Below, piece by piece: positions 52,675 through 64,000 of a DNA stretch of 64,000 nucleotides; position 1 is the first letter of the stretch, and each line of letters opens with the position of its first letter. The notes beneath the pieces were generated by a model that saw only the letters and a list, made by a program, of their open reading frames with translations, was not told where the DNA came from and ran no database searches. Origin of the DNA: Entoloma clypeatum. Taxonomy: Eukaryota > Basidiomycota > Agaricomycetes > Agaricales > Entolomataceae. The DNA lies in NCBI GenBank assembly GCA_963565915.1, contig OY751488.1, forward strand, positions 2,790,001-2,854,000, written 5' to 3'. Both the position numbers and the translations under genes were made by a program.

Positions 52675-54881
52675 TCAGTGTCCGTTGATGGTGGGCGGCT
52701 TTGAGTTGGATTTCATCGCAAGGTACTCTTCACCGGCTTTGAAGAAAGGTACGAAGATCGCCTCAGGATTACGGAAATCGTTGTGAACGACATTCACGAG
52801 GAAAGATGTTTCCATGAGTTCAGTAATCAGTTTCCGAGAAGAAGAGTCGGGCTCATATAACCGGGCCCACTGGAAGCCAAGCTCGTAGGCTTCATCCTTA
52901 AGGGGACATATGCACGGTCAGCCGAAACCCATTTTATTAGTACGAAAACAAACGAACCTTCCATGCCATGAAACTAACGGCTTCGACAATCGTGGGTTGG
53001 ACAATCTCCTTGCCAGGGAACACTCCCCAGGTCACGGCATTGGGTCCATCAGAATGAGTGTTGGTTTGAAGATCGCCGCGGTTATTAATTACGTAGTAGG
53101 TGATATTGCTGTCCCGCTCGATATGCTTCAGAAGAAGAGAGAGGAGAGTGGGGTTCACGAAGAACTCGAGGTAGGCCTGGAGCCGGGCTATCATTCGAAA
53201 GATAGGACGAAGGGGCTGGAAGGGCTCACCTTTTGATAGACGTAACCATTGCTTGGACCCCATCCGAATACCTTGTCGTCACTCCGAGCGGCATCCACTG
53301 CAGGTTGGGAATTGATAGTCAAGAAACCATAATTATTCATCTTGGCTAGTTGTTTTGAGATCACGGTTGTTTCTGTGGCGGGAGCTTGATCGGACCAAGG
53401 AAGTGCAGATAAATCACCAGTACAGAAACGAGCGAAGAGGGATGAGACCTCTGAAGATGTCGTCGGGCGGCCCCAGAGTCTGTATGCATCCTCTCTCTGA
53501 AGATGGTTGAGTTGAAAGTGGGGAGTAGTGGGGGAGGGGAAAGTGACAAACCGTCTGTTTTATCCAAACGCCATAACCATCGAGTTCACCGTAAGCGGGA
53601 CTCCTGGAGTCACCGAATCGTCCGTTGGGGTACTCATCCCAGTTTTCTGTTCGCGATATGTACGATTTGGTGCGGTTCGCCCAAAAGATTGGCCGGATGG
53701 TCTCTTGGCGCCTGTTTGGCGTAAGAGACTACACAGAGAAGAATGTCAGCAGACACGGGATGGAAGAACGATGCTCCTTGCCTGTCTCCAGGGTAAAGGC
53801 TTGATGGTCTCTACTCGAGGAACCAAGTTCAATTCTTCCAGAAGCATTTTGGTACCTTTTTCCAAGTTCATGGTATAGAAGTGAAGACCACGAATCCCAA
53901 GATCTGAGTCCAAAATCTTCCTGCACATGTCCGCGACTAATTTTGTTCCAATCGCTCGAACCCTCTCGTCGTCGTTCTTGTGTGATTCGAGGGCGTTTAG
54001 GAAGGATCGAGGGATTATAATTTTCGCAAGGCTGGTGGCACGCTGGAATCCGTTCCACGTTTGAATGGGGGCAATGCCCGGAACGATAGGGATAGTTATA
54101 CCAGCCGCGCGAACGGCCTTTGCCCACTCGAAAAATATATCGACGTCGTAAAACATCTGCGTAAAGATGAAATTGACACCGGCATCGACTTTCTCCTTGA
54201 GATATTTCATTTCCAGATCACGTTCTTCGGGAGGAAGTAGGTGGTGTTGAGGAAATCCCGCGACAGCGATATCGAAATAGTCATCGTAGTCGCGGCGAAT
54301 ATGTCGTACGAGGTCGATGCCATGGATGAATCCGCCTTCGACTGGCTCCCAGTCATCCTTGCCCATCGGCGGGTCGCCGCGAAGAGCAAGCACGTTCCGG
54401 CAACCGTGCTGCTTTGCCTCCTGTACGGTCGGTGGGACGTTATGAAAGGACCGTATGAGGGTATGTGCATCATCACATACGCTTAGAGCAATATCAACTT
54501 TCTCCGCGGGCATGTTCGTGCAGGTGAGATGCATGCAAGTCTCGATTCCGATCAAGCTCTGGCAGGTCTTCACCATCTCTGAGGTGAGATCAGACGTCCG
54601 CCCACCAGCATTCCTACAGTTGCAGTAAGCCCAGTGTAGGTTTGACGTGTCATCGAACACACGACTCACCAAGTGATGTCTATGAATTCAGGTCCCAAGG
54701 CCCTCATGCGTTCTATGCGGTCTAAGAGGTTTTGTAATCCCTTTGGAGATGATGAGTGTGTATTTTTGAGAGCAGAGAGAAAGGGCATAGTTACCTGGGC
54801 AGTCCTAGGGGGGAAGTACTCGAACGACCACCAAATTTTGTCTTCCCTTGCGGACTGTTGTATTTTTTGACTGACTTTCAT
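52675..54881 (-). CDS. methylenetetrahydrofolate reductase
   Basis: The enzyme reduces 5,10-methylene- to 5-methyltetrahydrofolate with FAD and a nicotinamide cofactor, feeding methionine synthesis in the cytosol. The N-terminal catalytic barrel shows FEYFPPRT with the catalytic glutamate, [62 protein letters not shown] and [13 protein letters not shown]. The C-terminal regulatory domain follows in further exons ([69 protein letters not shown]). The domain layout is the eukaryotic one (S-adenosylmethionine-responsive in animals). The start [14 protein letters not shown] at 54881 is preferred over the earlier methionine. It could be the Met12 or the Met13 type; I cannot tell which. Confidence 0.9.
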
Positions 54882-55029
54882 GTCGGGTATGAGTGAAGGG
54901 AAAGAAGGGAGTCGATACAATAACTTTAGGAGAGAGCACAAAGATATATATACAAAAAAAGGATGGAACCATCAGATTGATCCACACCACGTTTCCCGCC
55001 ACAAGAGTGCTCGAAATTAAATAATAAAC

Positions 55030-55470
55030 TCAAGGTCCATCCGCCAAAAACATGATACAAGTTGCGAATACGGCTACAACGACGACTGCCATGATAATGA
55101 GGTGCGGGCTTTTTTGGCATGAAATCAATTTTATATGTCAATCTCATCCGGAGCGAGCGAAAACGTACTCTGCCGCAACAAGAAAAGTTCTCATGTCTCG
55201 CAAATCTCGATATCCACTGTAATATTCCCAGATGCCTCCGATGATGGCAGCCAAAGCCGCCGCAATCTCGACACCAGCAAGTGGGAGACTGGTCTTGGGA
55301 TTTGTGTGTAAAGGGGGACCATCTGGTTCCGGAACCAGGCGTACTCGAAGTAAGAGAGAAGAAGAAAGGAGAGAAAGCAAAAGTGCGAGTTTCAGGTGCG
55401 ACAGTAGGTTCCGTTCGAGCATGCAAAAGTCTCTGGCATTACTCGCCGTGTTGGGAACGATGTGGGTCAT
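55030..55470 (-). CDS. small membrane protein, DUF202-like
   Basis: Two exons, with an intron near 55104-55167, give about 125 residues. The N-terminus ARDFCMLERNLLSHLKLALL matches the DUF202 pattern of a charged ER motif followed by a first membrane helix. A second helix is GVEIAAALAAIIGGIWEYYS, then RDLRDMRTFLVAA, and after the intron a third helix, LIIMAVVVVAVFATCIMFLA, closes the protein. Function of the family is unknown; vacuolar or plasma-membrane location is a guess. It is divergent from the next gene, 109 bases apart. Confidence 0.7.
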
Positions 55471-55579
55471 AATGGTCAGTGTTCCGGGGCCGATGCGAGC
55501 ACTATCACGTGATACAATCGCGGAATACTTTATTGCACGCTGTTTGGTTCAAGTTGGACATTCACCTCTTCAAATCAGA

Positions 55580-57585
55580 ATGGGATTCCTCAAACGTATC
55601 TTCTCAATTGGAAGCAAGAAACACAAGAAACGACCACAGATCGTTCATAATGTCGACGCCAAGCTTCGCGCCCTGGAGGAGGAAGAGCATGAAGCAGCCA
55701 TCGGTCGTCTACTCAGGTCCTCTTCGGCTCGGTATACAGTCGTTTCTGAGGTTGACTATGCCTCGCTGCCCCCTCTGCGTGAGTCTCTTGATCCATCGCA
55801 AATGACGTGTGTTAGACCGTTTTCAACTGCAGCGCATCCAATAAACGAGGTGATCCACCCGCCATCCGTCTCCACAATCAGTCTAGCAAGCAGCACCATC
55901 AGCCAACGGGGCACATATACCGTCACAGTCCATGGACGAAAGCAGGATCCCTTCAGCGGCGAAACCCGTGACCGCAACAACGATGAAACGTTACTTCAGC
56001 ACCCCCATTCCAACCCAGAGCTCAACGACACCTCCAATCTCCTTGGTCTGCGGTCAGATCCCTCCGTCGTCAGTCTCCTTGAAATGTACGACGAGCATGG
56101 GCAAATCGCCGCGGATGCATTTTCCAACAGCCCTCCTTCTCAGCGGCAAGATGGGCGTGCCCAAACACGCCGAACCGGTTCAACCTTGCGACAATTGCTT
56201 GGCAATCCAACAAGCTCAAGTTCGAAGGATACAAATGAATCTGGTCTCGGTGATATTTCCTGGGCGGAACGGTTCCTTGGGTCTGTGCAATACGCGATTT
56301 CTCCATACCAGTGCTCATTTTTTTTAACAGCGAGAATACCAGCGGGTCCTCTTCATGCTCCTCTGATCTTCGCACCCCGATTTCTCCAGACGCTCACTTT
56401 CAACGCGACGCCTTGCAGTGCAACAACGCCCACTACGACTTTTCACTCTCTACAGATCATGATCTTTCCATGTACGAAAATCCCGCCATTTCCTCGATGG
56501 AAGTCGAACTTAGCATATCGGAGTCATTTCGTTCCGTGGGCGAGTCTTGCAAAGACCGTCACCCTTATGGGTACTCAGATGCGACAACACCTCGAAGGGC
56601 TTCCCAGATCTTTGGATTTCTAGCGGAAAGACGACAGTCCCAGTTCTCGATGGACCCAGCAGGAAAACGTTCCCAGCATCCTCCCAGCGCATTCAGTACA
56701 TCAGATCATGGTTCTCCCTCAGCCAGTGGAGAACATTCTCACTTTTCAGACGATTCAGTGGATGGAAACCCCGTACCTCATTCAGCATTACCTAGACCTT
56801 GCTTCGACATTTCTGGATCTTCCACAAGTGATGACCATCCTATTTGCCAATCCTCAGCAATACCCATATTGGAAATGACTTGTCCTGTTGTACAGACAGA
56901 GTTGGTGTCTTCCGCACCCCTCCGCGATCTACACGACAACCGCGTCTGTAGTGAACGGCATGAAACCGTAAATCAAATCAAAGTCATCATGACTGCTCCA
57001 ACAAAGGTCATTGTCACAGCTCCCACCCCGTCATATAAATTGGAAACATCTGATCGTGTCCCTCGTGGACCCCGCACTCAATCTCGACGGCTTGCTCCTG
57101 GAAATAATCAAAAACGGTCAACTGAACTCGTTGAGCGTTCTGATTCATGCTCCTCGCAGTCCCATGACTCATATACACCGGCCGTCTCACGACGCACTTC
57201 GTCACATAGTTCTTCTAGCATATCAGGCCACGTCGACATAGGGCGACCCATTACATTAGTCGGGAAAGACCAGCGAAGAGCAAGTGGAACCCGGTCAATT
57301 GTAATGGGACTAAACAAGGAGAATGGTTACATTGGGAAGCAACTGTCAGCACAACATAAGTCACCTTTGACACCGCTACGCGCCAAGTCTGACTCGAAAT
57401 CCTTATTTCGAGCTGCCGTCAATCCTGGGACATTCCATCCACCAAGGGGAATGACTCCCTCGCCAGTATCGTCCTCGGAACTCTCGCCTGTTGGGCGACA
57501 GCTTATGATGAGCATCAGGGAACAGCGGTCGAAGGCCAGAGAGGCAGACCGTACGAGGCATGGTAGTCGGGGGGTGAGAAGATAG
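55580..57585 (+). CDS. conserved basidiomycete-type protein starting MGFLKRIFSIGSKKHKK, function unknown
   Basis: Two exons are split by an intron near 56280-56332 and give about 650 residues. The N-terminus is MGFLKR then a run of lysines, a glycine-2 plus basic-patch arrangement typical of N-myristoylated, membrane-attached proteins. The rest is mostly disordered, rich in serine and threonine with many SP sites (SPLTPLRAKSD, SPVSSSELSPVG). The C-terminus QLMMSIREQRSKAREADRTR is a predicted helix. An upstream in-frame ATG exists, but the MGFLKR start is favoured by its composition. No domain recognised. Confidence 0.65.
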
Positions 57586-57747
57586 TAGAGAGTGACTCGG
57601 CGCCTACGATTTCATGCTTTGTAAATTGCCTCGGACAAGATACCCTTCATTTCTCGCTTTCGTTCATACTTAGTATGTAGTAGCTCAGTCACTAGCGAAT
57701 CACGTGGCTCCCAGTCGTAGGCCCAAATTCGATAAGCTCTCCCTTTC

Positions 57748-59703
57748 ATGTCCACTCAGGCAGTCGTCGATTATTTGACGAAACAGATCTTCATAGAGAA
57801 GAACATTGTAGGACATTTGCAAGCACCATGACAACATTCTTCATTGATTCAACTTTCAAGGTAACATATAGGTCGCTTAGTCGAGAATTACGCATTCACG
57901 TAAACACTGCGAAGAAGTGAGCAATACCCTTTCTGCAAGGGCTTTCTTAACATCTGCTAGTGAGCTTGCAACATATCACAATGTTGCACCATACCATTCA
58001 CAAGTGGCTTGTGCAACCTACCTTGTAAGCGGCGAGGTCTCAACCTCACAGAGACGCGTCTCTGGGGACATCGAAATGGACGGCAAAGGCGTTGGCGAAG
58101 AAGAAGAATGTGAGAATGATGGAGAGGAAGTCCCACAAACGACGATGCTACTAGTTAACGAAAAAGATCTGCAAAGTGAGTCGGAATGTTTCCGGCCGTC
58201 CTTGGTTCTGATATTCGCCCAGGCGTCGAATCTAAGTTTTCACGCATAAATTCGATTCATGTCTATAGCTTAACTCCCGCTCCGATTCACGTATGTAAAG
58301 ATCAACCTTGTGGAACTGAATATGACTACTCAACATTCCTTGTATAGGACGCAGGTCTTATATGTACTCCCGCAGAAAGTATACGTGAGATCGACATTGG
58401 AAAACAGGGTCTTGAAATTGCATCAGCTGTTGGAAGAATCATGGGGTCGAACGTCAAGGTGGTGGCCCCGGCGAGAAAATCGAAACTAGCACATCAACCC
58501 ATTGCTGGACCTTCTAAACCAAAGTTGTCGAAACCTACGGAGAAGTCGGTTGTGCAAGATTGTATACAGGAAAAGTCGCCCGTGGTCACGCTTCAAGAAA
58601 AGTCTGTTGAAGAGCCCGAAGAAAAGCCCGCCGTACCCGTAGCCAAAAAGGAGGTCAAGGCTGCAGGGAAACTGTTCTTCTCAAAGTCAAAGCCGAAAGA
58701 AACAAGTAAACAGGAGACCGCCGATAGGGAAACTGCCAAATCTGACTGGACTTTGGAAGCCCAGAACAAAAAGGTTTTTGATGTTGATGTCTCAAAGGCC
58801 ACTTGAAGATTGATGACCATATTCCAGCGAGGCACGAAACGCAGGTCACCGGCGACGTCTGATTCGGATGACGATAAAAAAAAGAACCCTTCACTATCGA
58901 AACCTTCAGTTGAATCGAGCAAAGGCGTACGATTGAAGAACCGCACGGTGCTGTCAGACGATGATGATGATGATGAGGGTGTACGGCGACTCGCCTCGAA
59001 ATCGCGTCCATCCAGAGCATCAGAGCCCGCAACTTCAGATGACCCCCAGGACGTGAATAACTTGATGGATATTGATGATGGTAAGCGAACAGATTATCCC
59101 TGCATGTCCAGAATGCATCACTGAGTAACGACAGATCAAGTCATGCGTGTGACACGAGAGGCTCCTGCTCATGATCCTGGCACGGGCGAGGAAGAGGAAG
59201 GATCAGCAGACGATATTCCGGAGAAGGAGGTGGAGGTGGACGATGACTCCTTGCCACCGGTAAAACCGAAGAAACGTCGACCAAAGAAAGTTATTCCAGT
59301 CGGTAGTAATGGCCTGAAGAAGAAGAGAGTAGTGAAGAGCCGAGAAACAAATGATGCAAAAAACTATACAAGTTGGTGAGGCCTGCCAGATACCACAGCT
59401 ATCTTCTAATCTTTCGCAGTCTTCGAGGATTATTCCTCATATGAATCGGTTGACGAGAATGAGGAACCTGAACCTGCTGCGCCCGCCAAAGGCAAGGGAA
59501 AATCAAAGGCGAAGTCTTCGAAGAATGAAGAGCAAGAAGACTCGGCTACGTCTGCACCTAAAATCAAGCCAACCGCTACAAATTCCACTGCTAGTAAGGG
59601 GGCGAAATCAGGCAAGACAGGCGCAGGTAGTTCCAAAGGAGGTCAGCCGAAACAGAAAAAGCTCGCTAATTTCTTCATGGCGGCTCCAAAAGCCAAAAAC
59701 TGA
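57748..59703 (+). CDS. DNA polymerase delta subunit 3 (Pol32/Cdc27/POLD3)
   Basis: This non-catalytic subunit joins the polymerase delta complex and tethers it to PCNA. The N-terminal winged-helix part is spread over small exons: MSTQAVVDYLTKQIFIEKNI, VTYRSLSRELRIHVNTAK, NELATYHN, ATYLVSGEV, then IHVYSLTPAPI and EIASAVGRIMGSNVKV. The middle is long, lysine and acid rich, and disordered. The C-terminus has a PCNA-interacting box, QKKLANFF (Q-x2-L-x2-F-F), ten residues from the end, as in Pol32 and Cdc27. Introns near 57809-57859, 57917-57960, 58174-58217 and 58290-58350 keep the frame. It converges on the Nudix gene 103 bases away. Confidence 0.85.
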
Positions 59704-59806
59704 ATTGGGTTCTTGCTCCGGTACAACTTACCTTTGGATGTCAGAATTCGCAATTGCATCGTATTCATTATTAGTCCTCCACTACGTCTAAAATAAGGAA
59801 CGACAG

Positions 59807-61188
59807 TTATGATACTGGAAGTCTAATATCGCGCTTGAGGAGTCTACAGACGTCTGCATAGTTGCTGTCTGATGCCTCGGTAACGAACCCATGTCGAACA
59901 AAAAAGTCCACCATAGCGAGCGCTGAACTTGCTTTGAACATTCCCTCAAGCAAGTTCCGAAGCACCGTTTCTGCGTCCATCAATTCGAAACATTCCACCT
60001 CGCCATCTGCGAAATTGGTCCGAGGGACAATAAATCCATCAGATTTGAGCGGGAGGTCGTAGAGATAATATAAGCCCGGAAGAATCCAACCCGCTGGAGA
60101 GCGATTCGGAAAGGGTAGCATACCGACCGGACGTACATTATCACGGACGTACTTGCTGTCCAACAATGCTTCCTCCACGCATTCTCGTATAATCGTCAAT
60201 AGGGCAGTATCGCCCAAGCCAATTCCGCCGCCGACAGTGACGTCGAGTTTACCCGGCCATCTGGAGAACAGATTAAAGGCCGGAGACGGAAAAGCTTGTT
60301 AAAACAACTGGCAAGACTTACGTTCGCTTTGTCATAGACCGACGAGGAACCCATATCATCGTTTTATCTGTACTTCGGTCATGCAAGTACGCTGAGAACC
60401 AGTCACTGAAATCAGCACTGGCTATATGAACAAAAACCGACCTATCAGGAGGCTTCCAAAATTTGCAAACCCGAAGAGAGGAAGAGCAGCACGCTCGATG
60501 GCAAATGCGACAGTGTTAGCATGGGATGATGTTCCGTATGTAGTATGGTGGAAAACAGGGTATCCCTCATCACTCCAGCCTAAATGGGAGTTGTGTGGGT
60601 AGCATGACACTCCACAGTAGTGAACTGACCTCGAAGGATGTTGTCGAACCTGAGCTCATCCTTCCACTCACGAACGAGTCTCTCGATTTGGGACGTTCGG
60701 GTGTACCTTCCTCCTTTGTTAACCCAGGGAGCGAATGAAATGGAGGCGAGCTCATTTGGGGAAGAGTATTGGAGGTCCCATGGTGACTTTGAACTTTGGT
60801 GTATCTGTCTCTGATGGTCTTTCTCCAGTGCTTTTGACACCTCCGCCCTCACAAAACCAATGGGTAATTGCCGCAACTTCGAGCCTTCCGGACGCGAGAG
60901 AAAAAACGGCACGACGCTTTCTTCGTCTATGGTACCTCCGTCACTGGTCCTTGTGCTCGCCAAGTATGGTCCGTCAATGTTCCGCGGACGAAGTAAGAGG
61001 TTGCTGTACGATAACACGAGCGGGAGAAGGCTGGGGTAGCCGGGTGGCAAGCACAAGGGAGCAGGTGGCTTTGTTGCGTGGTAAAAACGCGACGGCGAAC
61101 TGAAGACTCTGATCATGGTACTCCGCGACATGAGGGAGAACGGCGCACGTGATGAGAAACTCTGGATTATGGATGCCGAGAATAGCAC
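59807..61188 (-). CDS. DUF4743/Nudix hydrolase, YJR142W-like
   Basis: The first exon (from about 60645 to 61188) encodes the DUF4743-like half, with ASISFAPWVNKGGRYTRTSQ, LVREWKDELRFDNILRGW and AIERAALPLFGFANFG. After short introns come MIWVPRRSMTKRT, WPGKLDVTVGGGIG and a Nudix box GDTALLTIIRECVEEALL. The box has aspartate where the first glutamate is usual and alanine for the last glycine. This layout is that of yeast YJR142W and plant NUDT20/24, which act on oxidised thiamine diphosphate. The N-terminus is rich in S, R and F and could be a mitochondrial signal. Starts at 61188, 61131 or 61116 are all possible. Confidence 0.8.
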
Positions 61189-61361
61189 TCACAATCCAGC
61201 CAGCCTTCTTCACTCGAACCACCACTTGTGACCGGGGCCCATTCGAACGTGGGACTTGCGTGAATCTGGCGTGGCTCCCTGGGTTCCTATCGTCATCTCA
61301 CCCTCAGCAAGTCATACTCAGTACTACGCACGAATTCGAAGACGAAGACGAGCATCTCGAG

Positions 61362-63192
61362 ATGGTAGAAACCTATGGCGTTGCTGAAGAAAATGCTGCT
61401 GAACCTGGAACAGCTCAAGGAGGAGAACAAGCTGCGCTGTTGGGTGGTGACAGGGATTCCTCTGTTAAATTGAAAGAAGACGGCCATGCGACTTTAATTA
61501 GCTGTACCAGCAATCTTGCGAATACTATTATCGGAAGCGGTGGGTTTCGTTTACAGCGTCCTAAACCATATCATGAGCTGAATAACGTATCTGCCTCAGG
61601 CATGCTGACATTTCCTTTGGTGCGTACAATGGACATGTACCTCAGTCTACCCCTAATGTGCTTGAAGGCAATGGCTTCGGCTGGCATACTTCCTGGAATC
61701 ATCACCTGCATCTTCTCAGGATGCGTCGGAGCCTTCGGTCTATATCTTCTTTCGTTATGCGCGACTCGAACCCCGCATAGACGTGCTTCTTTCTTCATCA
61801 TTACCCAGATGACGTTTCCCAGTGCAGCGGTCTTTTTCGATGCAGCGATTGCTATCAAATGCTTTGGCGTTTCTATCAGGTATGACTTTCTTCTTCATCG
61901 AGCACTTTCGTTATCACTGGCAATATCGCCTTGACAAAAGCCTTTGTTGAACAAAAATTTGTGTAACAGTTATCTGATCATCATCAAAGGCCTGATGCCG
62001 AATGTTGTAGAGTCCTTCTACCATGTCCTCACACCATCATCCACGCTTCCACCACCATGGACTCTGCACGGGGGAAATTGGATTATCATTTTTATGCTTA
62101 TTCTTGTGCCTTTGGCATTCCTTCGGCGACTGGATAGCTTGCGACACACCAGCTATGTAGCGCTGTTTTCTGTCGGTCAGTTGTTCCTCCCTTTTTATTA
62201 TTGTGTCTTATCCTCGTTATCAGGATACCTTGTCGCTATCGTCGTCGTGTGTTATTTCTGGCCACTGCAAGGAATGCCTGTCAAGGGAGAAGTCCACCTC
62301 ATTCACTTCACACCCAACTTCGTTTCGACCTTCCCGGTTCAAGTTTTCGCATTCACTTGTGCCCAGAACGCAAGTCCAAAGTCCGCGAATATCAACTTTG
62401 AATTGACGAGAGCCATGTAGATTTTCCCCCTCTACAACGAGATGAAGAATAATTCGCAGGAGCGAATGAATATAATGATTGGGTCAGCAATCGGTTCTGC
62501 CACGATCACCTACGAAGTAGTTGCGGTCATTGGATACTTGACTTTCGGTTCAAAGGTACGTTTTCGCGTCTGACCATGAAAGGAATGTTGAGATGAAATG
62601 ATAGGTGGGAGCGAACATTGTTGCCATGTACCCGTCCACGTCTCTTTTTATCGCTTGTGGTCAACTCGCCATTGTGGTGCTTGTGATGTTTTCGTACCCC
62701 TTGCAAGTCCACCCCTGCCGAAACTCCCTCGACAAAGTGTTCCATCTGGGCCACAGTGTCAAGCCTATCTCAAGCGGGGATGATGACGAAGACGAAGGAA
62801 CGGACCCAGACCATGCCAATATTGAGATGTCAGTGTTGAAACACACGTTATTGACCTCGGCTATCGTGGCCAGTGGGTTTACTATCGCTTATATTGTAGA
62901 TGATTTGCAAATGGGCAAGTGTTGTGTCTTGAGATTGGATCGGCTGCTCAACCTCCTTTTAGTGTTGTCGTTTGTGGGGTCAACTGGGTCGACGACCATC
63001 TCGTTCATCCTCCCTGGATTGTTGTATTGGAAGGTATGTATTCAAGTATCTGCTTCTCGAGACGGGTATCTTAGCGGGCATTTTCTGTAGCTGACGCGCG
63101 ATGACGCCGCTCAGAGTAAGACCCTGAACGTGGCAGCTTTGGGACTGGCAGTCTACGGGGGGTTTATTTTTGCGTTCTGGCAAGTGCTTTAA
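61362..63192 (+). CDS. vacuolar amino-acid transporter, AVT5/AVT6-like
   Basis: A member of the amino acid/auxin permease family with about 11 membrane spans. After an acidic N-terminus come ATLISCTSNLANTIIGSG and, over an intron, GMLTFPL then AMASAGILPGIITCIFSGCV, the family hallmark. Further spans include SYLIIIKGLMP, GGNWIIIFMLILVPLAFLRR, GYLVAIVVVCYFWPL, FPVQVFAFTCAQN, IFPLYNEMKN, YEVVAVIGYLTFGSKVGANI, IACGQLAIVVLVMFSYPLQV and FVGSTGSTTISFILPGLLYW. An acidic cytosolic loop GDDDEDEGTDPD precedes the last spans. At least seven short introns occur. Members export amino acids from, or import them into, the vacuole. It is divergent from the Nudix gene, 173 bases apart. Confidence 0.85.
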
Positions 63193-63419
63193 TTTTTTCC
63201 CCAACGGGTGACTGCAGCTGAAGGCGATGTGGACAGCCTTGGTTTTAATATATATCAGGTTGTACATTAGGGACTTGGTAGAAATTTTACCCACGATGTT
63301 TTTAGCGTAAACGTTGACTGTAATCTGCGCTGCAATCGTCCCATCCCCGGTCTCGTCTCGTCTCGCATGGCGCACGCCCATCACTAAGTCAGTCGTTGTC
63401 TCACCTCACCCACCACCCA

Positions 63420-64000
63420 TGGCCGCTACCCCCGCCACCAGCTCCACCCCATCCAGTCCCCTTGCCTCTCCTCCCCCATCACTCTCCTCCGTATACAGTG
63501 TGCAAGCCAATCTCCCCGTATCCCTCGAACCCACCACTCGTCTCAATGGTACCAAGGCAGACTGCGTTCCCACCGCCCCGTCAAGCCCGCTTCCAGATGT
63601 CGACCAGCAGATCCTGGAGGCCCTCAGAAGTAAAGATAGAATATACGTGTTGAAACTGGGAGAGCTCATGGAAGGCCTAATAAACGATCAACGGTGCGTT
63701 TCTTCCCTACATATCTGCGATGTTAGCCCGCCCCCTTTCCGGTCTAACTCTACAAAAGGGATCGAATCAACCTGACGCCTTCCACGTCATATCAACGACT
63801 GCTGGTGCATCGATGCTCAGCATACTACAAGCTTGTGCCAGAAAACGATCCCACCAGCAAGGGCATCACCGTATGCCCATCTCCAGAAAGTCGAATGTGA
63901 GAGTTGTTCTTTCCATTCTTTTTCTGTGCGCTGATAGTACACCACTAGTCCACCAAAGAGGCTGTGCGAACTCGTCCAACTGGAATCGATAGTCCAACCA
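63420..64000 (+). CDS. R3H-domain protein, 5' part (runs off the window)
   Basis: The proline/serine-rich N-terminus MAATPATSSTPSSPL is followed by ILEALRSKDRIYVLKLGELM and, after an intron near 63694-63761, INLTPSTSYQRLLVHRCSAY, which holds the R-x3-H signature. A second intron ends at CACTAG near 63949 and gives IPPKRLCELVQLE. R3H domains bind single-stranded nucleic acid; the SUZ-type tail expected after it would lie beyond the window. Confidence 0.8.

Overview
The window looks like nuclear DNA of a basidiomycete fungus, most likely an agaricomycete. The signs are very short introns (about 45 to 70 bases), compact and often divergent or convergent genes, an intron-bearing tRNA-Pro, a CON7-like zinc-finger gene, an F-box/RCC1 gene, an ELMO gene, and Tf1/sushi-type Ty3/gypsy chromoviruses.

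Layout. Bases 1 to about 34,930 are a transposon island. From left to right it holds: copy A (44-6589, plus strand, split by a reverse solo LTR at 3221-3654); a hairpin element with long terminal inverted repeats (6976-7408); two diverged copies of an unclassified repeat; copy C (from about 9235 to 18234, plus strand, 5' truncated), which is split by copy B (11345-17629, minus strand); a degenerate 20-base minisatellite (19290-20076 and 26648-26880), which is split by copy D (20077-26647, minus strand); and copy E (28328-34926, minus strand). A and B form family 1 (LTRs beginning TGTAAGGG). C, D and E form family 2 (LTR inner ends TGTTAYG). Target-site duplications confirm A (GAATC), the solo LTR (CATTC), B (TTGTC) and D (CAAAA). 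Only D keeps a long pol frame (1190 codons) and only E keeps a full gag frame (288 codons).

Bases about 35,960 to 64,000 are gene-rich: ARP8 (INO80 complex), a CON7-like C2H2 factor, an F-box/RCC1 protein, tRNA-Pro, a conserved proline/serine-rich protein, an ELMO/CED-12 protein, methylenetetrahydrofolate reductase, a small DUF202-like membrane protein, an unrecognised MGFLKR protein, DNA polymerase delta subunit 3, a DUF4743/Nudix protein, an AVT-type vacuolar amino-acid transporter, and the 5' part of an R3H protein. These are ordinary single-copy genes with no obvious pathway linking them.

Main observations. (1) Both element families carry a 10- or 11-base sequence two bases inside the 5' LTR that is perfectly complementary to a site within the LTR lying 27-34 bases downstream of a TATA box. 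This is the self-priming arrangement known from Tf1, and it uses a different sequence in each family. (2) Almost all differences between paired LTRs, and most in-frame stops, are CpG to TpG/CpA changes (CGA to TGA), pointing to methylation- or RIP-like decay. (3) Family 2 has a third, unrecognised ORF between pol and the 3' LTR, followed directly by a small hairpin whose basal pair covaries between copies. (4) D and E share a nearly identical leader of about 750 bases although they are diverged on both sides of it. All counts were made by eye.
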